From G965230065 sp965230065 (lineage in GTDB: Bacteria; Bacteroidota; Bacteroidia; Cytophagales; Cyclobacteriaceae), in assembly GCA_965230065.1 (NCBI GenBank), contig OZ245942.1:3100001-3164000 (forward strand): a stretch of 64,000 nucleotides of DNA, written 5' to 3'. Positions 52,237 to 60,879 of the stretch are shown in pieces (within the stretch, counting starts at the first letter, position 1; every line of letters begins with the position of its first letter). A model generated the notes under the pieces. It saw only the letters and a list, made by a program, of their open reading frames with translations, had not been told where the DNA came from and searched no databases. A program made the position numbers and the translations under genes.

Positions 52237-52626
52237 TCAGGTAGTGACCAAGGCTCTGTCCTTCTTTTTTTCTTCAGACCGTATAAAGGCGATAATGATG
52301 GTGTAAATGCCAAGCAGCGTGCCCAGGGTAGGGAAGAACAGATAAAGACATCCTAATACCAAAGAGGCATTTTCTGCCCACTTTTTATTGTACAGCAAAC
52401 CCAATCCTATAATAATCGAAGGAATGCTTACAATCAATACTACACTTATAATTGTAATGGCGATAATGAGTTGCAGGGCTTCGGGTAGGGCAAAAAACTC
52501 TTCTATGCCATCTGCTTCTGCGATAATTCCTACCGAAAGAACGATTGAAGCAATTAGCAATAAAAAAACTTCTAATAAGCCAAATATCAAATAAAGAATA
52601 CCGAGAATTCTTCTGTGAATGTCCAT
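52237..52626 (-). CDS. small four-segment membrane protein
   Basis: 129 residues, not assigned to a named family. Three to four hydrophobic segments are seen (ILGILYLIFGLLEVFLLLIASIVLSVGII, LQLIIAITIISVVLIVSIPSIIIGLGLLY, ASLVLGCLYLFFPTLGTLLGIYTIIIAF) with a charged cytoplasmic tail (RSEEKKKDRA). The NKKWAENASLVLG loop resembles DUF-type proteins of the four-TM kind found across Bacteroidota. Monocistronic by position, converging on lysS. Confidence 0.75.
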   Translation of the reverse strand: MDIHRRILGILYLIFGLLEVFLLLIASIVLSVGIIAEADGIEEFFALPEALQLIIAITIISVVLIVSIPSIIIGLGLLYNKKWAENASLVLGCLYLFFPTLGTLLGIYTIIIAFIRSEEKKKDRALVTT

Positions 52627-52747
52627 AGTTGTGCAGTGGTTTTGTAGAACTATGGAGTAAATATATAATATAGTACTATGTTTTGCAAGGTACTTGGCGG
52701 GTTTTATCTTTTTGGGTTAACTTTTATTGATTTGGAAGTGGGTTTTT

Positions 52748-52835
52748 AGTCTATAGTCGAGTAGTCCATAGTCCACTTATCATTTACGCTGTGGACTGTG
52801 GACCGCAGCGGCGGACCGCTAAAAGACTATAGACT
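52748..52835. repeat. intergenic word repeat (GACTATAGACT / GTGGACTGTGG)
   Basis: AGTCTATAGTC (52748-52758) pairs perfectly with GACTATAGACT (52825-52835). Inside, AGTCCATAGTCCAC (52763-52776) pairs with GTGGACTGTGGACC (52791-52804) at 12 of 14 positions, and a further GGACCGC word repeats. The element sits just after the gluconate dehydrogenase subunit gene and can fold into a long stem. Confidence 0.8.
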
Positions 52836-52840
52836 CAATG

Positions 52841-53542
52841 TTAAGTGAGCAAATTCCCTTCATCATCCCATTGGGCAAGTTCGTTGCGGGTTTCCTGGTT
52901 GACGCACTTGGCCAGCCATTCTTCATCGTATGCCATGCCATGCTCTTTCAATACATCCTCAGGCACCCCATCCCATACGTTGGGGCGGTTGCCCTGGTAG
53001 CCCAGGTCTTCTATGCCCATTTTGGTGGTGTAATAACCTGTGAGGGTGAGGTTGCGCATCAGGTTGAAAAATGCTACCCCTTGCCCTACTTCCGGTGTAG
53101 CCCTGTCGGGATAAGCAATTTCATCGAGCAACTCCTTTTGTTGGCCATCGTTGCAATCCACAAACTTTTTATTGAAATTTTTGTTGGCCCGGTTGTCCAG
53201 CCACATCAGTCCACCCCTCAGGGGCAGTTGGTGGTTGGGAATGTCCTTGGCAATGAATGCGATAAAGGCGGGTACTTCGGCATCGGTGGCCGAGCCGGCC
53301 GTATCACTGGCAGGCAATATCAAATCGCAGAGTACAGCAATGGTAGCCAATTCATCGGTTGTGAAGAACTCAGCTTCCATGAGTTTTTGATCCCGGGCCT
53401 TTTCTTCCTCGGTACGCCCATAGGCAGTTGTTTCTTCAGGGGTTGTGATTTCAACTTTATCTTCAGGTTTGCACCCATTGATGACCAGTCCGCCTGCCAG
53501 CGTACCGATCAGCATTGATTTCATAGATTCTCTTCTGTCCAT
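52841..53542 (-). CDS. gluconate 2-dehydrogenase subunit 3-like small subunit
   Basis: 233 residues. The N-terminus MDRRESMKSMLIGTLAGGL has a twin-arginine pattern (RRESMK) followed by a lipobox-like VINGC, so it is probably exported folded by Tat and then lipidated. FFTTDELATIAVLCDLILPASDTAGSATDAEVPAFI (about 58-93) is the hallmark of the family that forms the small subunit of FAD-dependent sugar and polyol dehydrogenases. It lies 19 bases after the GMC gene, whose product has no signal peptide, so it likely carries that enzyme across the membrane as a hitch-hiker. Confidence 0.9.
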   Translation of the reverse strand: MDRRESMKSMLIGTLAGGLVINGCKPEDKVEITTPEETTAYGRTEEEKARDQKLMEAEFFTTDELATIAVLCDLILPASDTAGSATDAEVPAFIAFIAKDIPNHQLPLRGGLMWLDNRANKNFNKKFVDCNDGQQKELLDEIAYPDRATPEVGQGVAFFNLMRNLTLTGYYTTKMGIEDLGYQGNRPNVWDGVPEDVLKEHGMAYDEEWLAKCVNQETRNELAQWDDEGNLLT

Positions 53543-53561
53543 AGTAAGATAGTTGTAGAGA

Positions 53562-55277
53562 TTAAATGTTTTGTTTCTTCAATTGGTCGATGATAAAATC
53601 AGAAGTTTTCCAGGAAAGGGCCAGGATGGTCCAGGTAGGGTTTTTATCGGCTTGGGAGACAAAAGGGCCTCCATCTACCACAAACACATTTTTGGCTTCA
53701 TGCAGTTGCTGGTGTTTGTTCACTACTGATTTTTTGGGGTCATTGCCCATGCGGGTAGTGCCCACTTCATGGATGATGCGGCCGGGGGCCAACAATCCAT
53801 AATCATCTTCAGCTTTCGGGGTATCGCCTAAAACCTGCGCGCCCATGGCATCAAAAACTTCCTCAAAAGTTTCGTGCATGTGCTTGGCCTGCAATCGTTC
53901 ATGGTCAGACCAGGTGTAGTTGAAGCGCAAGACAGGAATGCCCCATTCATCCACTACATTGGGATCGATTTCACAATAATTATCTTCCCGGGCAATGCAT
54001 TCACCACGGCCAGAGATGCCCATAATAGCACCATAAAACCGCTTTGCATCATCTCGTAGTTTGTTGCCATACCCACCTACTTGCTCTCCAATGAATTTGT
54101 TCATACCAGAAGCCCCGAAGCCAAATCCGTAAGAAGGCATGCCCATGCCGCCCCACACTTCAATATGGTAACCTCTGGGGAAATCCAGTTTTTGGTCGTT
54201 CAGCCACCATGGGCTGTATACATGCATGCCGCCAACACCATCTTCATTGTAAATTTTTCGGTTCATTAGTTCCGGCACAAAGGCAGCACGGCTACTACCA
54301 GTTGAGTCGTGCAAATATTTGCCAACCACACCAGAGCCGTTGCCCAGTCCATTGGGATGCTGGGTACTTTTTGAGTTTAATAAAATACGAGCAGAACTAC
54401 AGGCAGAGGCAGCCAGCACCACCGTGCGCCCTTTGAGTTGGTATTCCTGCCGGTCTTCTTTGTTGATGTAAGAAACCCCGGTAGCTACTCCTTCATCATT
54501 GGTGGTAACCTCTCTTACAATGGAGTTCACGAAAAGGTCAACATTGCCTGTTTTTTGGGCTGGAAAAACAAGGGCTGTACCAGATGAGAAGTCAGCTTTC
54601 ACAGAACAAGCCCGGCTGCATTGACTACAATAAAAGCATACGCCCCTGTCATCGTTGATGCGTTTGGTAAGAATAGATAATCGGGAAGGAATAACCGTTA
54701 CGCCAGCTTTCCGGGCAGCATTGATGTAATATAATTCATGCAGCCGTGGTTTGGGAGGGGGTAAAAAGAATCCATCCGGTTCGTTGGGCAGGTTTTCTTT
54801 ACTGCCAAAAACGCCCAGTAATTTATCCACCCTGTCGTAATAAGGTGCTACATCTTCGTAACCAATGGGCCAGTTATCACCCAGGCCGTCAACGTCTTTT
54901 CTTTTAAAGTCGAGGGGGCCAAAGCGAAGTGAAATACGCCCCCAGTGGTTGGTACGTCCGCCGAGCATGTGTGAACGAAACCAGTCAAACTCAGTGCCTT
55001 CGGCCCGGGTATAGGGTTCCCCTTCTATTTCCCAACCGCCGTAAGCAGCGTCAAAATCGCCAAAAGCACGGGTGGTACTGGCGCCACGGCGGGGCGATTC
55101 CCAGGGCCACTTGAGCTGGGTCATTTGTGCGGGATCGGTAGGGTCAAAAAATGGGCCAGCTTCAACAATAGCTACATTGAGGCCCGATTCGGCCAGGATT
55201 TTAGCAGCCATGCCACCACCAGCCCCGGAGCCGACGATGATGGCATCATACTCTTTTTGAGATTCTATAATTTGCAT
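53562..55277 (-). CDS. GMC-family FAD oxidoreductase with a four-cysteine cluster
   Basis: 571 residues. The FAD-binding start AIIVGSGAGGGMAAKIL (about 12-28) is intact, and the GMC C-terminal signature HEVGTTRMGNDP and NPTWTILAL are present. Residues 214-224 hold C-x2-C-x2-C-x3-C (Cys214, 217, 220, 224), resembling the iron-sulfur site of bacterial FAD-glucose dehydrogenase catalytic subunits. The protein has no signal peptide; with the Tat-type small subunit it should act in the periplasm, oxidising a sugar or polyol hydroxyl. Electrons could pass to the CxxCH haem protein encoded 160 bases upstream, though that link is inferred from position. Confidence 0.92.
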   Translation of the reverse strand: MQIIESQKEYDAIIVGSGAGGGMAAKILAESGLNVAIVEAGPFFDPTDPAQMTQLKWPWESPRRGASTTRAFGDFDAAYGGWEIEGEPYTRAEGTEFDWFRSHMLGGRTNHWGRISLRFGPLDFKRKDVDGLGDNWPIGYEDVAPYYDRVDKLLGVFGSKENLPNEPDGFFLPPPKPRLHELYYINAARKAGVTVIPSRLSILTKRINDDRGVCFYCSQCSRACSVKADFSSGTALVFPAQKTGNVDLFVNSIVREVTTNDEGVATGVSYINKEDRQEYQLKGRTVVLAASACSSARILLNSKSTQHPNGLGNGSGVVGKYLHDSTGSSRAAFVPELMNRKIYNEDGVGGMHVYSPWWLNDQKLDFPRGYHIEVWGGMGMPSYGFGFGASGMNKFIGEQVGGYGNKLRDDAKRFYGAIMGISGRGECIAREDNYCEIDPNVVDEWGIPVLRFNYTWSDHERLQAKHMHETFEEVFDAMGAQVLGDTPKAEDDYGLLAPGRIIHEVGTTRMGNDPKKSVVNKHQQLHEAKNVFVVDGGPFVSQADKNPTWTILALSWKTSDFIIDQLKKQNI

Positions 55278-55437
55278 AATTCAATTAGTCAGTAAAAAAC
55301 ATGAAATGTGCATACATTTATGCGTATTTGTTTCAACTTAGAAAATAAGTGCTTTTTTTACTAACTCTGAAATATTTGCGCAAAAACTTTGGCATCTATT
55401 TGAAAATTTTGAATAGATCATCTATCGGGGAATATCT

Positions 55438-58400
55438 TTACTTCTGCATAAGATAAGCAAAAAGATCACGAATTTGCTGGTCAGTTAAACCATCCAGTAG
55501 CCTTTCAGGCATCAAGGAAGTGGATTGTGCCTGCATTTCCTTGAGCTGATTGGTGTGGAGTGTGATGGGGTCCCCGGCCTGGGGTTGAAGCGTAATGGTT
55601 TCTCCAGAACGTGCGGATATAGTACCTACAAGCGTTCTGCCATCAACCGTACGAATATGATAATTTACATAACCTTCCCTAACGTCGGCATTAGGATCGA
55701 TAATGTTTAATAATAAATCATTAAGATTACTGCGGTCATATCCGGTGAGTTCAGGGCCCAGGGTTCCGCCTTCATCGAACAATATATGACAACTCCCACA
55801 CCGGCTTTGGTAAATAACCTGTCCGGCAGCAGGGTTGCCGTTTCCGGATTGTACCACTTGGGCAGTTTTCATAATATCTTCATCTTTTTCGGCAGATGAA
55901 GCCAGGGCTACATCAGGCCACAGCCTGTCTGCGGTTTCCGTAATTTTGGGGTCATTTAATAATTTGAGCTGACGCACAATTTGTACCGGCACGTCGCCTT
56001 TGTTGATACGCTTTTTCTTATTAATAGAAACCAAAAGTTGTTGCGCCCAGGAAGTCCGGCTCGCAAATAAAGACAAGGCAGCCATTTGCACATCCGGGTC
56101 GGCCCTGAGCCTGTCAGGGTAAACCTCTTCAATTTGGCTGCCTATTTCTGCTCTGTCATACCTTTGTAATGCCTGAAGCGCAGCTTGTTTAAGTGCTCCT
56201 GAAGTTTGATTGCTTTCTGCAATATTAAGCAGAACTGGCACCGACTCCGGTTCGTCAATTTCTCCCATAATCCGGATGTAAGACAATCGCTCACTGAAAT
56301 TAGCCTGTTCATCTTCAATTATTTTGAGGGTTTGGGTAACGGCCTGAAGCTGACCCTGTCGTAATTCCAGGGCCAATGCTCCTTCTCCAAATTCGGCTTT
56401 AAAGGGCTGGAGCGCCTGTGCCAAGTCCGGAGGTAAAGAGGTAATATCCCGCCCCCGAAGTCCTTCCTGCAATCCAGTGAGTAATGGTTTGGCTTTCCGG
56501 GCAGCAGGTGCCAATGTAAGCAGGCGGGTGCAGGCTGCATAGTTTTCAGCACCCCCTGCCATAACATAACGTTGCATAAGACGTGGCAATACCGTTTGCT
56601 GAACTATTGGATAGCTCCACAGATCAGCATTTTCAAAAAGGGCAAGCACTGCTTCCCTGTCCGTTTCAGCTTTGGCCTCCAGCGCCCACCAAATCAGCAG
56701 CGGGTTGTCGGGATCGCTGGCATCTTCATCGTATTTCAGGAGGTTTTCAATAATTGGAAGCGCATCGGGAGCAGGCAATCGTTTGGCTGTGGAAGCCAGC
56801 TGGCTCCTTACTTCAGGATGAGGCTCTATGGCAGACAGTTGGGCAAGTTGGGCTGAAAGAGTAGGGGAAACTTTTTGGGCATCTCCCAGCAACCGCACTC
56901 CCCACATGCGCACAAACGGGTCGGTGTGACGAAGAGATTTTGTAGCGAGGGCATCATCAAAACCTCCACTGAGATTGATGGCCCAAAGTGCTTCCAGGGC
57001 GGTTTGCCCGTTATCACTTTCAAATAAAGGCAATAATTGAGGAACAACAGACGGGTCTTTCCTGTCGCCAAACTGCCGGAGTGCCTGCTGCCGGAACCAT
57101 TTATTGGGATGTGAGAGCAAATCGATAAGTTGCTCATTGGCATAGGTACTTAGATCAAAGGGTGGGAGGGTGTTTGCCTGTTGTTTGTTCCGTAGCCGGT
57201 AAATACGGCCAGTAGCTTTGTGCCAGGTGTCACGGGGATCAACATGAGAGAGGCGGCTGTCGTACCAGTCGGCCAAGTAAACGCCCCCATCCGGGCCTGC
57301 TTTGATGTCTACCGGACGGAACCAGTGGTCTTCGGTTTCCAGGATTCTTTTTTCGTCTATAGTTTTAAAAGTAGATCCGCCCGCTTCGAAGCGGGTAAGT
57401 TGCACATAGCTTTGGAGGGGATTGATGGCAATCATGTCATCATGGTATTGTTTGGGCAAGCTTCCGCCCTCATATTTAACCCAGGCGTGGGTAAACCGTT
57501 TTTTATCTCCTTCCAGCGTCATATTGGGCAGGAAACCAAAACTATACGAATTGGTATGCTGCCCGTGTTTGCCCCAGTTTTTTACATAATATCCTCCCTG
57601 TTTGTAATATTGTCCACGGGCCACACCGTTATCTCCCGAATAAATGCGGCCTTTGGCATCTATTTCTACATGAAAGGTATTGCCTCCCCCTTCAGCAAAA
57701 ATTTCAAATATTTGACTTTCAGGGTGGTATCTCCAGATGGCTTGCCCCAGGAAAGACACATTTTTGGAAACAGCAGTGTTAATGTTGGCTGTAGTGGTGC
57801 TTCCCTGGGCACCATAGAGCCAGCCATCGGGTCCCCAGCGTAAGCTATTGGCTACAGCGTGGGTATCTTCCAGCCCAAAACCATCCAGATGCACTGCCGG
57901 CGAGCCATCGGGCAGCCCGTCTCCATCCGGATCAGGGTAGGCCAGAAGATAGGGAGGGTTTAGTACCCATATATGTCCTCGTCCTAAAGTTACACTGGTG
58001 GCAATATTGAGTCCGGTAATGGCATCAGTCGCTTTATCGTAAGTTCCATCTCCATTGGTATCTTCAAAAAAGGTGATTTTATCAGCTCCTTTGGTGCCTG
58101 CGGGTGGTGGCTCAGGTACTTTGTCAAATTTTATGCGCAAATGATGGTCAATGCTGGCTACTTTCAGGCCTTCGGGATAAGGATATTGGTTGTATTGCAC
58201 TACCCAAAGCCTGCCACGGTGGTCAAAGTTGATTTCAACTGGTTGGTACACATCAGGCTCAGACAATAGCAAATCAATAGCTAAGTCGTCAGGATGCCGG
58301 AAACCAGTCAGGGCTTCTTGGGGCGGGGTAGGTTGAGAATCATCAGAAAGAGCTCCTCGACCTTCAAAAGATTGCATATAGCGAGCTATTTCTTCACTTT

Positions 58401-58509
58401 CAGCTACTTTTTGCAGCTGTGACGTATCATGCGCCTTATCAGTGAGGCACCCCGATAAGCCTATAATTAAGAAGAAAGTAGTACAGGTATAAAAAAGATG
58501 TAGCAACAT
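55438..58509 (-). CDS. PVC-type CxxCH haem dehydrogenase with HEAT repeats
   Basis: 1023 residues from the Met at 58509, which gives a normal 20-residue lipoprotein signal (LSGC); a start at 58593 is possible and would overlap the upstream stop by 8 bases. The N-terminal half is a beta-propeller dehydrogenase-like domain (LLLSEPDVYQPVEINFDHRGRLWVVQ, GPDGWLYGAQGS, GPDGGVYLADWYDSRLSH). A HEAT-repeat-like helical region (about 430-840) follows, and the C-terminus is a cytochrome c domain with Cys904-x-x-Cys907-His908 and a late Met ligand candidate. Such proteins occur with GMC oxidoreductases and are thought to oxidise sugars in the periplasm. Upstream is an isochorismatase-like lipoprotein gene. 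Confidence 0.9.
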   Translation of the reverse strand: MLLHLFYTCTTFFLIIGLSGCLTDKAHDTSQLQKVAESEEIARYMQSFEGRGALSDDSQPTPPQEALTGFRHPDDLAIDLLLSEPDVYQPVEINFDHRGRLWVVQYNQYPYPEGLKVASIDHHLRIKFDKVPEPPPAGTKGADKITFFEDTNGDGTYDKATDAITGLNIATSVTLGRGHIWVLNPPYLLAYPDPDGDGLPDGSPAVHLDGFGLEDTHAVANSLRWGPDGWLYGAQGSTTTANINTAVSKNVSFLGQAIWRYHPESQIFEIFAEGGGNTFHVEIDAKGRIYSGDNGVARGQYYKQGGYYVKNWGKHGQHTNSYSFGFLPNMTLEGDKKRFTHAWVKYEGGSLPKQYHDDMIAINPLQSYVQLTRFEAGGSTFKTIDEKRILETEDHWFRPVDIKAGPDGGVYLADWYDSRLSHVDPRDTWHKATGRIYRLRNKQQANTLPPFDLSTYANEQLIDLLSHPNKWFRQQALRQFGDRKDPSVVPQLLPLFESDNGQTALEALWAINLSGGFDDALATKSLRHTDPFVRMWGVRLLGDAQKVSPTLSAQLAQLSAIEPHPEVRSQLASTAKRLPAPDALPIIENLLKYDEDASDPDNPLLIWWALEAKAETDREAVLALFENADLWSYPIVQQTVLPRLMQRYVMAGGAENYAACTRLLTLAPAARKAKPLLTGLQEGLRGRDITSLPPDLAQALQPFKAEFGEGALALELRQGQLQAVTQTLKIIEDEQANFSERLSYIRIMGEIDEPESVPVLLNIAESNQTSGALKQAALQALQRYDRAEIGSQIEEVYPDRLRADPDVQMAALSLFASRTSWAQQLLVSINKKKRINKGDVPVQIVRQLKLLNDPKITETADRLWPDVALASSAEKDEDIMKTAQVVQSGNGNPAAGQVIYQSRCGSCHILFDEGGTLGPELTGYDRSNLNDLLLNIIDPNADVREGYVNYHIRTVDGRTLVGTISARSGETITLQPQAGDPITLHTNQLKEMQAQSTSLMPERLLDGLTDQQIRDLFAYLMQK

Positions 58510-58585
58510 GTTATTGAACAGTAGTATTATTTTAGTTAACCGACAAATGTGTTTTACCTCTTTGGGTTTGTGAAAAAAATATTTC

Positions 58586-59458
58586 TTATTCAAGACTCAA
58601 AGTGGATACTTTCATGAAATCTTTGCTGATAATACTTGGACACCAGTATGTTTCAATATGTGTAATGATTTTTTTTGTGCCTTCTGCATGACTTACATAA
58701 GGGGGCATTTTTGGATTGTACATGCTGTCAGTAAGGTCCCGGATCAGCACTACATTCTTGCCTGCTTTGGTTTGCCCTCTTATCCCAAATGAGCGGCCAA
58801 GTACACACATATTGGTATGTACTCCACATATAGCCACATTGCGAATTCCCTCTTGGGCAAAATAGTTGAAAATTTCCTGCCCATCATCCGAAATAATATC
58901 CTGGTTTTCAATTTCAATACTGGCAATTTGCCGGGTCCAAACTGATTCAGGTACACAACCCGGAGCATCACACCCTTCGTCTGAATCGTCGATGGGCAAT
59001 GAACCTTCATATAAGCTATCCAGGTGATACCAGGGTTTAATAGGTTCAGGCGGCTTGGCATGAGGGGCTGCCAAAACCCGTTTCCGGGCCGGGTGGTCTT
59101 TATAAAAATCTATGGTCCCGCTAGGGGCATGTACAATGGTAACGCCTTTACTTCTGGCAGCTCGTATCATTTCATTGAGTTTGGGAGCCATGGCTGCCAC
59201 CCTTTGGGTAGCACTGTCACACCAATGTTTGTCCCACATATCACAGATAATGATAGCAGTTTCAGAGGCATTCCAGCTTTGGGTTGCTTGTTGTTCTTCC
59301 AAAGTGCCCTCGTCAAGGGTTGCCTGGCTCCGGGTATGTAATAACATCATTGCATTTTCATGATCATTACGTGCTTCCTGACCCTGTTGCCCTTGCTGAC
59401 AGGCATTGAATGAGAGCGTAATTATAATGATGAAGACAGAGGATTTAAGCACAGACAT
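58586..59458 (-). CDS. isochorismatase-family cysteine hydrolase, lipoprotein
   Basis: 290 residues. The signal ends in FNAC (Cys20). The isochorismatase fold is clear: catalytic Asp73 in AIIICDMWDKHWC, and VAICGVHTNMCVLGRSFGIR with nucleophile Cys218. The Lys of the usual triad is harder to place but may lie in the RQIASIEIENQ region. Members hydrolyse amides such as nicotinamide or cleave isochorismate; a lipid-anchored, extracytoplasmic version next to sugar-oxidation genes is unusual. A -7 promoter element (TAAATTTG, 59534-59527 on the minus strand) lies about 70 bases upstream. Confidence 0.88.
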   Translation of the reverse strand: MSVLKSSVFIIIITLSFNACQQGQQGQEARNDHENAMMLLHTRSQATLDEGTLEEQQATQSWNASETAIIICDMWDKHWCDSATQRVAAMAPKLNEMIRAARSKGVTIVHAPSGTIDFYKDHPARKRVLAAPHAKPPEPIKPWYHLDSLYEGSLPIDDSDEGCDAPGCVPESVWTRQIASIEIENQDIISDDGQEIFNYFAQEGIRNVAICGVHTNMCVLGRSFGIRGQTKAGKNVVLIRDLTDSMYNPKMPPYVSHAEGTKKIITHIETYWCPSIISKDFMKVSTLSLE

Positions 59459-59526
59459 AGTTTTTTACGGTAATTTAATAAAAATAAGGACATAGTCTGG
59501 CTGGTTAAGTGAAATAAAAAGAAGGA

Positions 59527-59534
59527 CAAATTTA
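59527..59534 (-). promoter_or_regulatory. -7 element upstream of the isochorismatase-like gene
   Basis: TAAATTTG on the minus strand is a perfect TAnnTTTG match about 70 bases before the start codon. No TTTG box at standard spacing was found. Confidence 0.45.
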
Positions 59535-59622
59535 ATTATTCTGGAAACCTTACTTAGAAGGGGTATCTAAGGATATGAGTAGGTTTAAGTACATAGTTTT
59601 CTTGTAATTTGTGATAGCAAAA

Positions 59623-59637
59623 ATCCGCTATGCGGAT
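59623..59637. promoter_or_regulatory. ATCCGC-TAT-GCGGAT hairpin before the sigma-54 activator gene
   Basis: A perfect 6-bp inverted repeat with a 3-base centre lies 34 bases upstream of the ATG at 59671, in an otherwise AT-rich gap. It may be an operator or a leader hairpin. Confidence 0.45.
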
Positions 59638-59670
59638 CAGATGTTTAATTAGATTTTTTAAAGCTTTTAC

Positions 59671-60855
59671 ATGGAACACATGATAAAAATCTTCACTATT
59701 GAAGATAACCTGATGTACGGGGAAATGATTAGGCATACGCTGGAAAATGAATCTAACTATGATGTTACACTTTTTCGGAATGGAGAAGAGTGTTTGAAAC
59801 ATATTCATCTCAATCCTGATATTGTAACCATAGATTATAATTTGCCTGGTATGACAGGGCTGGAAATCCTCAAGCGGATTAACAGTTATAATGAAAACAT
59901 TGATGTTATCATTTTGTCAGGGCAAAAAGACGTGGAAGTGGCTGTAGAGGCTTATAAAAATGGCGCGAAATATTATATCATAAAAAACGAGAATGCCCTT
60001 ACCGAATTAACATTCTGTGTGGGTAATCTGAGCCAAAAAGTTAGCCTGAAAAAAGAAGTAGAGGTACTCAGGGAAAAAATTATAGATCGTCATAAATACG
60101 ATGCTATTATTGGTGAAAACACTGCTACCTTGAAAGTGATCAAATTGATACAGAAGGTGGAAAACAGCAATGTACTTACTTTAATAACCGGTGAGAGTGG
60201 CACAGGCAAAGAAGTGGTAGCCCGTTCTATTCACTATAATTCTTCCCGAAGGAAAAAACCGTTTGTTGCGGTAAATGTAGCCGCCATTCCGGAAGACTTG
60301 ATCGAGAGTGAAATATTTGGACATGAAAAAGGGGCATTTACCGGAGCCGATGGACGAAGAATTGGAAAGTTTGAAGAGGCCAATCATGGCACCATTTTAT
60401 TAGACGAGATCGGTGAAATGGATATCAACCTTCAGACCAAATTATTAAGAGTGCTGCAAGAGAAAAAAATCTGCCGGGTGGGTAGCAATAAAGAAATAAG
60501 CCTGGATGTGCGAGTATTGGCAGCTACCAATCAGAATTTAGGAATGAGGGTAAAAGAAGGAAAATTTAGAGAAGATCTTTATTATCGTTTGCAGGGGTTT
60601 TTGATACACCTTCCTCCCTTGCGGGATCGGGGTAATGATGTAATACTGTTGGGAAAGCACTTCCTCCAGGAGTTTTGTAAGCAAAACAAATTTGAAAATA
60701 AAACATTCACCAAAGAGGCACTCGAGTTAATGTTCAATCATACCTGGCCCGGGAATATCAGGGAGTTGAAGTCTTTTGTAGAAAGAGCAGCTTTAATGAG
60801 TGAAAGTGACAGAATAGGGGCTGAAGACCTTGTTTTTTCAGAAACCATTGTATAG
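59671..60855 (+). CDS. sigma-54 response regulator lacking a DNA-binding domain
   Basis: 394 residues. An NtrC-type receiver (Asp55 in TIDYNLPG, Ser83, Lys105) is followed by a complete AAA+ domain: Walker A GESGTGK (174-180), the sigma-54-contacting GAFTGA (221-226), Walker B LLDE (243-246), ATNQNL and the arginine-finger region REDLYYRL. WPGNIRELKSFVERA (359-373) closes the AAA+ lid. The protein then ends at residue 394, where the Fis-type helix-turn-helix should begin; the stop is 25 bases before the next gene. DNA-binding-free activators such as FlgR and CtcC are known, so it may activate from solution. Met4 (59680) is an alternative start. The downstream T9SS-tail gene is likely co-transcribed. 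Confidence 0.93.
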   Translation: MEHMIKIFTIEDNLMYGEMIRHTLENESNYDVTLFRNGEECLKHIHLNPDIVTIDYNLPGMTGLEILKRINSYNENIDVIILSGQKDVEVAVEAYKNGAKYYIIKNENALTELTFCVGNLSQKVSLKKEVEVLREKIIDRHKYDAIIGENTATLKVIKLIQKVENSNVLTLITGESGTGKEVVARSIHYNSSRRKKPFVAVNVAAIPEDLIESEIFGHEKGAFTGADGRRIGKFEEANHGTILLDEIGEMDINLQTKLLRVLQEKKICRVGSNKEISLDVRVLAATNQNLGMRVKEGKFREDLYYRLQGFLIHLPPLRDRGNDVILLGKHFLQEFCKQNKFENKTFTKEALELMFNHTWPGNIRELKSFVERAALMSESDRIGAEDLVFSETIV

Positions 60856-60879
60856 TCAAAATTCAGAAAATTTATTGGG

